This document shows positions 1-12,415 of a stretch of 64,000 bases of DNA, in pieces. Source of the stretch: Lobosporangium transversale. Taxonomy: Eukaryota > Mortierellomycota > Mortierellomycetes > Mortierellales > Mortierellaceae. Below the pieces are notes generated by a model. It searched no databases and was not told the origin of the DNA. It saw only the letters and a list, made by a program, of their open reading frames with translations. The stretch spans positions 186,001-250,000 of the forward strand of contig NW_019029034.1 of NCBI RefSeq assembly GCF_002105155.1, given 5' to 3'. The position numbers were made by a program, and so were the translations under genes. Within the stretch, counting starts at the first letter, position 1. Every line of letters starts with the position of its first letter.

Positions 1-1037
1 TCTCTTTCTTGGGCCTTTTTGGAGTCGTAAGGGCTAGTAAACCAGCGATGAAAGTGGTAAGTTTTTCCTACCTTAATTGTAGATATTGAAGTAATCTAAA
101 TCGATCGATACTATCCTATTAAAAATCACGCATATTTCTTACTTTATTATTATTATTATTATTATTATGTTGTGTTGTATTATAACTGTTAAGTACTTTG
201 CACTGGTGATAGCATTCAGTTTTGTACAGGGTATCATTGCAGTCAAAGGTTTCCTCTCAGGCATGAGCTGGGTTCAAAACACTCTGGATCTTTCATGGGA
301 GAACGCATATGAAAATGATCCAGATCTCATCAAGGAGTTACAGAAAGAGGTACGGTAACACATTCACTAGGCTACTATCCATTCCATTCTGTAAAATTAA
401 GGGAAGGGAAAAAAGAAATGCTAACTTTTCTTTTTTCTTTTCTCTTTTATTATCATTATTATTAACATGATTCCCTTCAACCTTCGTTGAGGATCTATTA
501 GCTCCAGTGTCAAGGGTTCAAAGATAGCAATGATAGATCTCTAGAGCAACCGCTAGGAAGAATGGGCGATCAACTGCCGCCTTGCATTGGAGCTTTGGAA
601 TCAAACTTCGGTAAGAAACTCCAAGAGTTCGGGACGTTTATCTTGTATATACGATTGATTCAGGTGCGTTAAAATCTTGTATCTAGATTTTTTTTTTTTT
701 TTTTTTTGTGCATACTGTTATATTTATTTATTTATTTTATTTTTTTTAATAGTTGGTGGGTGTAATCATGTTGTCAATTATATTTAAATACTTGGCAGTC
801 ATGGGAGATGAAGAAGATCAAGATGAAGAAGAAGCTTTGACACGTCAAATGTGCGAGAAGTCGGGGTATTACTGGACCACTAAGCAGGTAGAAGATGCTA
901 ATGCACAGGTGCCATTGTTGTCAGTTGAGAGCATGGATGAAGACGCGTTGTCGCTAGATGAATACGGCGATGATAGCGAGCACGCTTTGAATGGACAAAG
1001 TTTGTCATACCCAGAAGTAAGGGTAATTTCCTTGTAA
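1..1037 (+). CDS. Tetraspanin-like membrane protein, 3' part (5' end outside window)
   Basis: Exons read 1-56, 194-349, 502-663 and 753-1037, all joined in phase 0 with GT-AG introns. The visible protein has a hydrophobic segment at the left edge, then a membrane segment starting YFALVIAFSFVQG, an extracellular loop with CQGF and a downstream PPC, a last membrane segment (LVGVIMLSIIFKYL) and an acidic cytoplasmic tail of about 80 residues rich in Glu and Asp. This order (TM3, cysteine-containing large loop, TM4, short tail) is that of tetraspanins, which organise membrane microdomains. The usual CCG motif reads CQG here, so the family call is moderate. The start codon and first membrane segments lie before the window. 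Another four-TM family is possible. Confidence 0.62.
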
Positions 1038-3820
1038 ATAAACATCTCCTAGTTTTGATCAGTGCGCGACGCCACGTTCTGCCCCTTTTGAGTTTTATGT
1101 TTAGGAAAATATAAAAGGTTGAAAGGAGGAGACCAGTTATTTAAGGTGCATGAGCTGTCAAATATATATATATGTATATAAACATTTACTTAATATCGTT
1201 TGACCCTAAAAAAATTTCACAAGGAAAAAGATATGATTTGGTAAGGAATCTTTTCAAAGGATATATAGATATATATAAATATATAGTATCATGATTGCGG
1301 TTTTGCTAAGCTTCACGGATGAAATAAGGGCCTTATTTAGCCGGTATGGATAAAAGAGTATAAATATATAAACATGTAGAAAGATGAAAGATGAATGTCA
1401 ATAAATTTGTAGGTCTACAAGATATAACAAATATGTATATATATAAAATATAATGTGAATCAATTTGAGAGATGTCACTTGTCAATTGTGTTCAGGCATT
1501 AAGAAATAAGAGGAGCAATGTCAGTTGGGCTCTGTCAGTGCTTGGTTTTCAATGGCGTGGCGTGTTTTATGGAAGCAGATTTGGACATGTTCTGTCAGAC
1601 ACAAATAAAATAACATACATGTACAGAGGCATGGCAGGCAAACAACATGTGTGTCTGAGCTACAAAAGATGTTTGATTTGGAAAACAACAAGAACAACAA
1701 TAGCAACAAATAACAATAACAACAAACAAATAAAATAAACAATGTTGTAATGCAAACAAACAACGCAGGGAAGGGAAAAAGCCATGAAAAGAAAGTATAT
1801 TTTTGCCCATAAAAGAATATTAAGATATATATTCATGTATACATGTATATATCGCCAATTTTATTTGGTCACGATACCTTATATTTTTAATCTAAAAACG
1901 ATGATTGAATTGTTCTGGTGGCATCTCACTACGTGACGGACTTGCAACAATACTCGTAACAAGCGAGCTAATTGGCTGCCAATACACTCGAAAGTATTCA
2001 AAAAATATAAGGTATCGCGACCAAATGAAACGGGCTATATAAATATACATGTTTATTTTGGTTCTTGTATGTGTGCTCTTCCTGATCCACACACACATAC
2101 ACCCGGTTCAGGTTGTTTTCCCCTTCTTTTCATTCAATGATTCAATCGGATAGTTGGATTGTCATCAATGTGACTACGACAGGAGCAGTACCGTTTTTTG
2201 AGGAGGGAGTATGTGAAAAATCAACTTCTTCATTCATTCACTCGTTCACTCGTTCACTTGTTTTGGGGGTGGGAGAGGATTGAGCGTGTGATTTTTTTAG
2301 TGTTTGTTTAATGTGTGTCATCCGCAAGAAAAGATGCATAACGGATATAAAAAAAACCTGTCAAAAGGCGCGGCGGATATTGGGGCAGTAAAAGACATTT
2401 CACATTTACTTTAAAACCGTATTTATTCCATAGACAAACAAAACTGAATAGAGTGTATAGTTTCAAACTTTCAACTGACTTTATTTGTTATTCTCAACGA
2501 AACTACGAAACAAACAGTAACAGCGACGATCGAAACAGGCGAATCGCGTCCTAACCCTGTCCTTGTGAACCCATACCCTCTTGCCCGTATACCTCTTTTA
2601 TTCTCCTCACCCAGACCTCCTCGCCTCCCTCTTTCATCTCTTGTGCGTCAGCATAAGCATATTCCTTTTCCCTTTTTCCCATTTCCTCTCTCCTCTTCAT
2701 CCCCCCCCCCTCTCTCTCTCCCTTCTTTCCCTTCGTTCCTTCCCCCCTTCTCTTTTCTCCCACTTCTTTCCACCCCCGTCCTTCTCTCTTTCCCTTCTCA
2801 TCCTTACTCTCACTTTATTTATTCAAAGGGGCTCACTACATATACCGAGGCATACTTCAAGCCTTGTCCTCGGTCATATCCCGTCATAATCTACAACATT
2901 CTTTATTTTTGGTCCCCTTCCCCGTCTTTCTGTCCTTCGCAGTTCCTACATTCACCTACTGCAAGCTCTTTTGTGTTTTGCAGGTAGGTAATAATCTTGC
3001 TTTTCATCTTTCATTAGCGCGTGTACTGGCTCCTATCCCTGATCATCATTCATAAAAACAATCAGTCATGTTTGCGATCTTTTTGGGTGATGGTGCGTGA
3101 GGTTATAGAATGGTGCTTCATCCAAGATGGATGGCATTGACCATTGTTAAAGAAGGTGACGGTGGTAAGGCGGAGGGGACAAGCAGGGGCGGGAGAGGAT
3201 CGTACAGGTGGTGATTCTACAGACAGAGATCATTGCTAATTTTTTTTTATATAAAAAAAAAGACCACAGTGGATCAAATTGAAAAAGAGTATTCATGACG
3301 AGTGAATGATGCGTAACACTCGTGCCGATGATCCATTTCCACGCGACCTAGGCCCTCCCCACCTAAAAAAGGAAAGAAAAAAGAGCAACAGCGGAAGAAT
3401 GGAAGCATTGGAGAATGAAAGCGATTCAGCTTTTTTTAGATGAGAAAAAAAAAGAAAAAGCCAAAAAGGCAGAAGAAAAAAAATTCACTCAACTGATTGA
3501 TGAGACAAGCCACCAAGAGGACCGCGCACTCAATCACACACAGTCAGGTTCATTCCAGATCATCTGATTAACCAGCCCATTTTATTTCATTTTTTGACAT
3601 TACTAGTGTATTAATCTTGTTACGATTCCGATTTTTGGCGCACCCTTACTTGCGGCTTGCGATTGCCTCCTTTCCCTTTTATATAGTATATATTTTTATA
3701 TATCTATATTTATATATATTCTTTTCAATTCGCAATTGGAACACAATATTTAAAAGGTCAAAAACAGAAAGAAACTTTAAAACCGCCGCCAATCACTGCA
3801 ACTATTACAGGCATTTGCTC
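1038..3820. other. Long non-coding interval between the tetraspanin-like gene and TUP1
   Basis: About 2.8 kb with no exon I can support. It holds AT-rich tracts with ATATAT runs (about 1160-1460), an imperfect inverted repeat (1841-2052) and a strongly pyrimidine-rich block (about 2590-2960) of the kind seen upstream of many genes in this window. Several purine-rich stretches follow up to 3500. The right part is probably the promoter and 5' UTR of TUP1. Open frames here are low-complexity and resemble no family I know. Confidence 0.6.
1841..2052. repeat. Imperfect inverted repeat, MITE-like
   Basis: The left arm (1841-1888) and right arm (2000-2052) are reverse complements. The inner 30 bases match with about three mismatches around a shared core ATTTGGTC-R-CGATACC. 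The outermost 10 bases (ACATGTATAT) also match exactly, with a 4-5 base gap between the two matching blocks. About 110 bases lie between the arms and carry no open frame of note. No clear target-site duplication was seen. The size and structure fit a miniature inverted-repeat element, but a structured transcript or a chance palindrome in AT-rich DNA cannot be excluded. I saw no second copy in the window. Confidence 0.5.
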
Positions 3821-4585
3821 ATGTCAGGAATATATAATCATCGCCCCATGGTCCCTGGCCGTAGCGCCGGTGTACCTGAATGGCTCGATCTCATCAGGCA
3901 GGAATTCGACAGCTTGAATCATGAGATTATGGTCGCTAAAATGCAGCGCGACGATTATGAACAGAAGAGTAAGTGTGTCGCGATATGGTGCGACAGAAGA
4001 TCCACGCCCTGGTGTTGAATGACCAAATAAATTGTAATGGCTTCTCTGACGCCTAGCTCTAATATTGTAGCGAGGCTCACATATCCAGTAATCCGGAATA
4101 AGTAGCTAACATGCAATTATTTGTTTATTTGTTTTTTTTTTTTCTTAAATTCACTACATTGTCATTGTATTTTATCTAGTCAACAATCAGATCCAGGAGA
4201 TGGACGCCTTTCGAAGAGCCTTGTATGAGCTTGAGAGGAAACACGAATCTATGAAGAGTCAATACCAAATGTAAGAAGGCGTTATATCTGGGCTGACATT
4301 GAAGCATGGTCTCCGAGAGCGTTGGAAATAACTACAGTATAATTGACAATTAAGATGCATATTTCTCAATCTGTTCGATATTATTAGGGTCGAGGAAGAG
4401 GTTGTACGACTGAGACGCGAGGTCGAACAGCGTGGAGGAGTCGCGCAGATGCCTCATCAGATGTCACACGCTCAACCACCCCCACCTAATATTGGCCACG
4501 GTCAATCGAATCTCTTTGGTGGAATCATTAGTGGCGGCCCAGGAGGTCCAGGCTTAATCGCACCTCCTCAGATGGTTGATCTCTC

Positions 4586-4649
<64 letters not shown>

Positions 4650-7003
4650 GCACAGCAACAGCAGCAGCAGCAACAGCAAGTACAACAACAACATCATATG
4701 CAACAAGTTCCACAGCACCACCAACAACAACACATGCAACAACCACCACCACCGCCACAGCAGCAGCAGCAACCTCCACAACATCCTTACGGAGGGCCTA
4801 ATATGCCCCCAGGTCCAGGAGGACCTCACTCGCCTTATATGAATGGAAATAACGCTATGCCTCAGCAAGGTCAACCTCAGGCAAAACGCTTCAAGACAGA
4901 GAGTGATGGGCCACGATTTAAGACGGAGGGAGACATGCCACCACAAGGACCCCCTGGCAATATGTACGGCAACATGTCGCCTAGTCCTCATGGTAACCCT
5001 AATGGGCAACCAATGATGGGTGGTGGTTATAACTCACCGGTACCTCCACCATCATCAAAGCAACCTGTCAAGCCAGGAAAGGTATTTTTGATGGATTAAG
5101 CGCCACAATTGAGTTATTGTTCCTCCGGTATAAAATAAATATCGATAACAAAATGCTGATCAAAGAACCGATGTTTGACTTTAGGGTGGAGCTTACATTC
5201 AAGCAAAGGAAGAAGTGGGCTCTCCAGCGCCAGGAAATAATAAGCGGAAAACAGGAGGGGCTTCGTCTACTCCGACGACAGTTGCTCGGACTGCTCGAGG
5301 GGGTAACACACCATCAAACTGGAGTGATGATCCTGACAATGTCCCAGCCCAGCTTAAGAGAGAAGGCCCAGACTGGTTTGCGATGTAAGCCACTTATTTT
5401 TAACAGGGGCCACCCTGTTTTCAATCCACATGGTTGTTTTGCTTTTAATCTTCCTACAATTAATGTAATTTACCGTTTACGTCTCTAGTTCTAATCCCAA
5501 GGTCCCTCAGCTTCTTAAGGTTGATCTCGTTCATACCATGGAGCATTCCAGGTAAATTAAAGAAGGTCTTGGTGCAATCAAACGTAGCCTTGATATTACT
5601 TCGAATCTATAGCAGCAGATCAATAGCAGTGTGAGCTAAATAACCCCTCTGTGTCAAATCCACATATCTTTTTAGCGTGGTGTGCTGTGTTCGCTTTAGC
5701 GCTGACGGCAAATATCTTGCTACAGGATGCAACCGCAGTGCACAAATTTTTGATATCCAGTCTGGACAAAGCGTGTGGTGAGTATTTATTTTGAAGACCA
5801 TTAGTGATTAATGATGCTTCAATGAGCCTAAACCTATTTATTCCATCCTATATATTTATGTAATAACAATAGTGTCCTTGCTGATGACACTGCTGGAAAA
5901 GATGATCTCTATATTCGCTCAGTTTGCTTCAGTCCTGACGGGAAATACCTCGCTACTGGTGCTGAAGATAAACAGATCAGAGTAAGTATTTATAATAATT
6001 TCATTGAAGCATGAATTCTCTATGTAGTTGATACTAGTTTTCTAACCTGATCCTGTTGATAGATTTGGGAAATTGGCCGCAAAAAGATCCGCATGATATT
6101 GAAAGGGCATGAGCAAGATATTTATTCATTAGATTTTTCAAGGGATGGACGTATCATTGTGTCAGGATCTGGCGACCAAACTGCACGTGTTTGGGACATG
6201 GATACTGGTAAATGTCTATTTGTCCTTACGGTCGGCGATGTTGACTTGAAGGATGCTGGTGTAACCTCGGTCGCCATATCGCCTGATGGCCGCCTTGTTG
6301 CTGCTGGTTCATTGGACAAGATGGTCCGTGTTTGGGATACCCACACTGGTCAGCTGCTGGAGAAGCTAGACGGCCACAAGGACTCTGTTTACAGCGTTGC
6401 TTTCGCTCCTGACGGTAAGACTCTTGTTTCTGGAAGCTTGGATCGAACACTGAAGTCCTGGGATTTGACATTACTTGGCAGAAACGGTCAGAGTGGTGCG
6501 CCAAGGGGTACACTGTGCAAGGCAACATTCAATGGACACAAGGTAAACTAGCTGGAGGATAGCTTTACATACGCTCTTTTGTATATATCGGGGATAATGC
6601 TGTCTACTTGCTAACGTAATGACATCAATTGCGGGATGCCTTACTTTATCAGGACTTTGTACTCTCTGTTGCCGTCTCACCTGATGGAAAATGGGTCGTC
6701 TCTGGTTCTAAAGATCGCGGAGTACAATTTTGGGACCCTAACTCAACTGCTGTTCAGTTTATGTTGCAAGGGCATAAAAACTCTGGTAATGCTTTAATCT
6801 GGGGGTTCTGTTATTTCTGTATAACGAATGCCATGCTACGCCTAATTTGACTCATATTCTTCTAACCATTACGTGCTCGATTACCTGTATCCATTTTTTA
6901 AACAGTAATCTCTGTTGCTCTAAGCCCGGCCGGTACATATTTTGCCACCGGCTCTGGAGATACCCGGGCCCGTGTCTGGAGCTATGAGTCTCTTCAGGAA
7001 TGA
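3821..7003 (+). CDS. TUP1: Transcriptional corepressor Tup1
   Basis: Ten exons: 3821-3968, 4180-4270, 4388-5081, 5185-5384, 5489-5551, 5676-5777, 5873-5981, 6063-6542, 6653-6785 and 6906-7003. They join to a 705-residue protein. Residues about 10-95 form the alpha-helical Tup1 N-terminal tetramerisation/Ssn6-binding region. Residues about 147-213 are a long Gln tract with Pro, followed by a Gly/Pro/Met-rich linker. Residues about 399-705 carry seven WD40 blades, starting with [18 protein letters not shown] and ending in VWSYESLQE. Tup1 works with Cyc8/Ssn6 in the nucleus as a global corepressor recruited by DNA-binding proteins. The start was chosen because it gives the conserved N-terminus directly; an in-frame ATG further upstream (3617) would add a non-conserved, hydrophobic stretch. 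ORC6 follows on the same strand after 293 bp. Confidence 0.95.
4587..4785 (+). repeat. CAA/CAG repeat coding the Tup1 polyglutamine tract
   Basis: A run of CAA then mixed CAG/CAA codons in the TUP1 frame gives an almost pure Gln tract of about 22 residues, then further Gln blocks broken by Ala, Val, His, Met and Pro. Antisense open frames in this stretch are shadows of the repeat. Length variation between isolates is likely for such tracts. Confidence 0.9.
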
Positions 7004-7163
7004 TATCCCTCGTAGATTTTTTATTTCTGTACTCTTTTTTTTTTTTTTTTTCCTACTCCTTATTTGTTTCTCTCTGTTCCCGACTTCATTTTGGTATTAT
7101 CAATTGAGGGCTAGTTTAAATCCCATCATCGTTTTTTTGTTGCATTTTATGATATTACATTAA

Positions 7164-7190
7164 AAAGACTCATTAAAAGAATGAGTCTTT
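7164..7190 (+). other. Perfect 11-bp stem-loop in the TUP1 3' region
   Basis: AAAGACTCATT (7164-7174) and AATGAGTCTTT (7180-7190) are perfect reverse complements around a 5-base loop, about 160 bases after the TUP1 stop and before ORC6. It could be an RNA hairpin in the 3' UTR. The arms also contain the AP-1-like half site TGAGTC/GACTCA, so a protein-binding palindrome upstream of ORC6 is an alternative. Confidence 0.45.
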
Positions 7191-7296
7191 GCCCAAAAAT
7201 GTGTTACATCTGTGGCTCAAATGGCACCGCCGCCACTTTTCTCCTTTTTCGTTTTTTGTCTTTACTGTAAACTTTTTTCATCTGGCAGCACCGTAA

Positions 7297-7465
7297 ATGT
7301 CACGACGCGACATTGCAGTAATTCTTGAGCGACTCTCTCTCGATCATCGAACATCGTTGGCAGATAAAGCATGTGCATATTTACAAGTAATTGAGTCTAA
7401 CAGCACTATTAAAAATCATCCAAGTCATGCTGCCGTATGTGTTGAAATTGCAGCAGATCAGTAAG

Positions 7466-7503
<38 letters not shown>

Positions 7504-8993
7504 GAAAAATATTGATAATAGAAGACTAAATTAAGCAATTGCTGGTCATGGGATAATACATTTAGGCTTTCAATTGAAGTGTCGAGGCCTGCACTTGTCC
7601 GTTTCTCGGGAGCGACTTCACCGACGGAGTACAGCAGTGCTTTCCAAATCCTTTCTCGGATCCTGACAGGAAAGTCAGAGCAAATATCACGGTCGTCAAT
7701 CTCTGATTCTTCTTCTTTGGGGCAGCATAATATAGCAGCCGACACGAATCAATCTCACATGAAGCTGCTTTTAGGTCAGACATGCCAGGTATATCTTCGA
7801 CAACTGTCTATTCAACGAGGATCGCTCGAATTAGTCAATGTAGTTTTAGAGTGCTTGGGGCATTTTTTTGAGGTTTGGGTTAAATCCTTAACGCCTGCAC
7901 AACGTGTTCATGTCAAGTATTCTGATCCCAAATGGGTTGGGTCGGCCTTCTGGCTTTGCGCAATGGCTCGCGAGATGACTGCTGGCAAAGATGAGGCACA
8001 AGCATCAGAAGCAGGAACAGGATCAGGGACAAGAAACTCAAAGTCGGCAATTAAACGAATTGGAGGACGCGGCGGTAAGGAACTCAAAGATAAGATTCTA
8101 GAAGTGTTGGAGCATACAGTTAAGAAGAGCGAACTTGAAAGCACCATCCGATTGATCGAACAAACGATTCATGATTATCTGATGGGCTTGCGGAAGTCCA
8201 GGCAAAAAGATAGAGCCTTAAGTGCATCATCAGTAGCAAACTCTACACTGGCGACATCGAAAAAACAGAAAACATCTATTAAAAGTGATAATGATGGTAC
8301 TCTTGCCGAGGATGTGGCCTCGATGCAAGGGAATGTTGAGTTGCGGAACCAAGAGGACTCAAGTTCTAAGGACAGTGGCTTCGATGGGGATCCATTGCCT
8401 GAGAGGGCTTCAAATTCATCAGCACCAACATCAGTGCCAGTACTAGCAGTAACCACATCAAGAGGACGAAGATGTACACAGGCGTTGGATGTTTATGCTG
8501 GTCTTGGGACAAAACGGCAAATTTCAAATGTGAGCCAGATGTCTCTTATGTCTGATGATGAGAATGAGGATTCAGAGTTGTCGTCTTTGTCCACTTCAAA
8601 GATGCAGTCTTCAATACCAGCGAAACCGCCTGCTAAGCGTAAAAAGGCAGATATTGAGAACGATACACCCCTTTTGTCGTCAGGCATCATGGCTCCCACA
8701 AGAGGAATGGTGCGAAAAGGGTTGAAGGAAACTACAATAGCATCTCAGGATGCCAGTCGGACGCAAAAACAACGGCAAAGAGTAGGAGGAATCTATAGCA
8801 TGGTATGTGGTGTAGAAGGCTAGGCCTTAAAAGAGACATGGGACTTTTTTGTACCTATTATTGGCGAATGTTGACAAACTGAGATTTCTTTTGTTAGATT
8901 CCACGGATCAAGTATGTGGATTCGAAAGCATTCACACAATACCAAGAGTGGAGAACTCGAATCCTTAAGCTGCTACATAGTCAAGAGCGATAA
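7297..8993 (+). CDS. ORC6: Origin recognition complex subunit 6
   Basis: Three exons: 7297-7460, 7566-8802 and 8898-8993, giving 498 residues. The N-terminal 220 residues form a helical, cyclin-box/TFIIB-like region with the ORC6 pattern SRPALVRFSGA and a second repeat containing KYSDPKWVGSAFWLCAMA. The middle (about 220-460) is Ser-, Lys- and acid-rich and probably disordered. The last exon codes the conserved C-terminal ORC6 peptide, KYVDSKAF followed by YQEWRTRILKLL, which in animals contacts ORC3. Orc6 is part of the six-subunit complex that loads MCM helicase at origins. It is longer than animal Orc6 (about 250 residues) and closer to budding yeast in size, because of the middle region. 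Its stop lies only 103 bp before the MAU2 start. Confidence 0.82.
7466..7503. repeat. T27A11 tract in ORC6 intron 1
   Basis: A run of 27 T is followed directly by 11 A, starting at the fifth base after the donor of the first ORC6 intron. It is one of five such T-then-A self-complementary tracts in the window. Confidence 0.9.
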
Positions 8994-9096
8994 AAAAGTT
9001 TAAAAATAAATTAATTGCCACCAAAAAATTATGACAAAGGCTCTAAAAAAAAAAGTTGCTTTTGTCAACTAGAATGGCCTCTGATTCTAAACATTC

Positions 9097-10778
9097 ATGG
9101 ACCAACAAACAATGAGCCAGCAAGGAGACGCAAGGACACTCGAAACAGAGTTATTGACTTCTGAAGGCAAAACGCACCTGGTTTTGTGGGCATTGGCAGA
9201 GGAATATATAGACCAAGCACACTCACTCTGCTTTATTGCCACTACACAGCCATGTTCTCAACCAGAGTGGCAAAGGCGTCACCGGGATCTGATCTTTAGT
9301 GCCCTAAAGTGTTTAGTTGCCTGTGTCACACTTGAGTCTCATGCGATGACACAACTAGATAAGGCAAAGACTGGACTACGTCTGGCGCAACTCATTTTCG
9401 AAGAGACAGAGAGTTTCTCGAGAGCAGAAGAGGAAGTCAATAAAGCGGTAACGCAACTGAGGGGGGATGGGATAGCCGATCATTCAAGGTTATAAATGAG
9501 ATGGTGTATTGGGCTTTACTGTGGACTATCGCTAATTATTTGTTTTTTAACGTATTTAGATCGTTATCGCTGATGCTGTAAGAAGATGCCTCTGGAAAAC
9601 AAAAAAAAAAAAAAAGTTCAATATTCTGGGTTTTTCTCTCTTTTCTTTTTCTCTAACACTTCATTTCAAAAGATTCAAGGATCTGCTGCCTTAGATGTAC
9701 AACTTCGACTCTATGAACTGCAAGTCCATATTTACATTGAATTGAAAAAATTCCGAGTCGCAAAAAATACTCTTAGGATTGCATCAGTTGAAGCTGCAAA
9801 GTACAGATAAGCGAAGGCACATAAGAGTATTGCTCCTATCTTTATTATACTATTGTTATTGATTATGTTTCTTTTTTGATCACTCCACAGACATGGATTG
9901 CACTGGTGGTCATACCATTTTTACCTTCTCAAGGCCCGTGTACAATTTATGGTGAATGACCTTGCAGGCAGTCTACAGGCTCTAAATCAAGGGGCCACTC
10001 TTGCTGAAAATCGGGGCGACTTTGAGCTTAAGGTCAGGAACTTTCTTGGTCCCAAAAAAAAAAAAAAAAAAAAAAGAAAAAAGACTGATGTGAATAAAAA
10101 TGTGGAGTTTTGATCACCAATTATAGCTGGCATTTTGGATTGTTGCTGGACAGCACTCCATTATGCTTTCGAATTGGGACCAGGCTACTGCTTATCTGCA
10201 GAAGCTGACGCCTTACATGGGACTGGATGAAGCGTTGGATACTCCGTCGACTACTGGCGCGGATGTCCCAAAGAGTAAAAACTTGTCATCATTACCAGTA
10301 ACAAAACCAGCCGTGCCATCAAACTCCAAAACTCATAAATCCAACGGGACTCGGCCATCATCAGAACAAAAAAAGCTATGTCAGTCTAGGCAGTTGCGCG
10401 TATTTTTCCTTATTCTTTATACTTACTGTATGTTACGATCGGGAGGCACAGCTAAGGCTCTGGCTGCTCTTAGTGCTTTACATTCGTTACTGGATGAGGT
10501 TCAGCCCAAGGACGCTCTGGAGCTTCGAGGGGTATTTCAGATACCATTAAACAATGCATCTCAAGATCGATCTGATACGCACAACCGGTCTTTAGCCAAT
10601 TCATCTCAAAATCTATTAAGCATTTCGATCAAGTGGATGACATTTTCGCAAGTGTATTGTCTTACCTATCTACTCTCAGGAGTCTGCAGTAAAGCAGATA
10701 TGACGCAACCAATGAAGGCGCAACAATTCTTGGTGGAGGGTATCAAGGTCGTTGATCGTAAGCGAAAAAAACACCCTT

Positions 10779-10810
<32 letters not shown>

Positions 10811-12250
10811 TGGGGGAATGATGATTAACTTAATTACTTAAATCCTTTAGAAGAATTCTGTGTAAATAACTGTATGAAGTTGGTATAACTATTAATCATA
10901 TCATTATCTAGCAAGCTAAATGCGCTTTTAAGTGGATTTCCTTTGACTTTCTTATTTTTTATTTTTTTTTTATTTTTTTTTATAGATGCTACGTCTACCA
11001 TTAGCGTCCGACGGAACCAGCAGTGGTATTCCTTGCTGATGATGTCAATGCTTATGCATCTCTCAGACGTTTTCTTACTCAAGTTTGACCTGGCTTCAGC
11101 TGAGGAGGTAAATTCCTTACGATGATCTTAGCGGATTAAATTGATTGCACTGAAATGGCTTGGACTTGTTGTCATCCTCATGCTTTTTATATCATGTAGA
11201 CAATTCTTAAGGCAGTCTATTGGTCCAAAATGTGTGGGTTATGGGAGACATCCAAGTGGAGGCTTGCACTTTCCATAGCGATGATAATGCAGCTGGGTGG
11301 GCGACTCAAAGAGGCGCTAGATTGGTATGGTATTTGCCTGAAGCACTCGGAAGGGATGCACAAAGATCCAGAAGGGTATGAAGCAAAGACGCTTGCCATT
11401 GTTAACTGTGCGCTAATCTACTGCGGCGATCGGTACCTTGATCTGGAAAAGGTAATAGCAGCATATCGCGCATGTACAATTGAAAAAAAAAAAAAAAAAA
11501 AAAAACGGCCATTGAGCATTTAATTTTCACATACTATGGTACCTTTTTATTGTTGCAAAGGCTAAAGAGCTTCAATTGGAAGCTAGAGCAAGGCATAGTA
11601 CGAATGCATCTTCCAATTTACTTTGTGCATTTCATATTCTGGACAGTTGGATAGCGGAGGGGCTTATTCCAGCCAGGTACAGACATGTTGTCTAGCTTCC
11701 TATATCATGATTGATCGTCGAAAGCAAATGTATACAGTGTGTCTCATTCAATTTTTTTCTTTTTTCTTTTTTTTTTATTCCCTGCTTATTCCCTGCTTAT
11801 TTGCATTACAGACAGCATTTGCAAGAGGCTTTAAAGCTCTCTAGCGCGCTATTGAATACACAGATGAGGAGCCTAACATTGCTATTGTTAGGTAATGTTT
11901 ATCTTCAAACGCATGATGAACAAGCCGAAAAGATGTTAATGGCAGGATATATTCATGCAGTTAAGACGAGTAATCAAATTATTGCTGCGGCAGCAGGATC
12001 CAGCCTGAAAGGTTTGTAATTTCTTTTTTTTGGGGGGCGGTCTTTGCTGGCAATAATTGATGCACGATGATAGAGATGGCGATTCTGGAATACGGCAAAA
12101 AATTGACACATGAATTTCATATTAGATCTGTACTTGGCGACGTCTCAAGGCATCAAAGCCAGCCAGCAGACGCAGCAGAACATGGCTGTCCTTGAGACAG
12201 TAGAGCAGGCGTTCCAGTCGTGTCCGATGGGTCCGTTGCTCTCGGAATAG
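9097..12250 (+). CDS. MAU2: Cohesin-loading factor Mau2/Scc4 (TPR protein)
   Basis: Ten exons: 9097-9447, 9560-9577, 9673-9800, 9891-10032, 10127-10757, 10986-11107, 11200-11451, 11561-11676, 11812-12011 and 12126-12250. They join to 694 residues. The protein is an all-helical TPR-type solenoid with the features of Mau2/Scc4: an N-terminal block beginning HLVLWALAEEYIDQAHSL, the segment HWWSYHFYLLKARVQF, and a C-terminal block with LLGNVYLQTHDEQAEKMLMAG. Mau2/Scc4 binds Scc2/NIPBL and loads cohesin onto chromosomes. Exon 2 is only 18 nt (IVIADA) and is needed to keep the helix EEEVNKA-IVIADA-IQGSAALDV in frame. The donor after exon 3 is GTACAG, a weak site. A read-through of the first donor reaches a stop soon after. 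Confidence 0.85.
10777..10810. repeat. T9A25 tract in MAU2 intron 5
   Basis: Nine T followed by 25 A, about 20 bases after the intron donor. It is self-complementary for 9 bases. Confidence 0.9.
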
Positions 12251-12415
12251 TCACTCATTAAAAAATAAAATACGCCTTTTTTACATTCTTTCTTTGATGT
12301 TTGTGTGGTGTAATGCATTCATTCTTTCTTTTCTTCAAATCCTAGACAACCCCTCCTGTCTGTTCATTTTATTCTTTTCTCACATAGCATTTGCTCCTAC
12401 CCTTCACACATTCAC

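Noticed and set aside
1472-1738. 88-codon plus-strand open frame with an Asn run near its end
   Set aside because: No known motif, low complexity at the 3' end, no matching neighbour exons; treated as chance.
2551-2987. Overlapping open frames on both strands in a CT-rich block
   Set aside because: Composition is almost pure pyrimidine or purine; typical promoter/UTR tract, not protein.
4995-5002. TAACCCTAAT resembling a telomere repeat
   Set aside because: Single copy inside TUP1 coding sequence (Gly-Asn-Pro-Asn-Gly region); coincidence.
4528-5009. Antisense open frames rich in Val, Leu or Ala opposite TUP1
   Set aside because: They are the reverse reading of the CAA/CAG repeat and have no splice or family support.
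9448-9495. Extension of MAU2 exon 1 to a donor at about 9489
   Set aside because: It gives the wrong phase for the next exons; the donor at 9448 with the 18-nt exon fits every frame.
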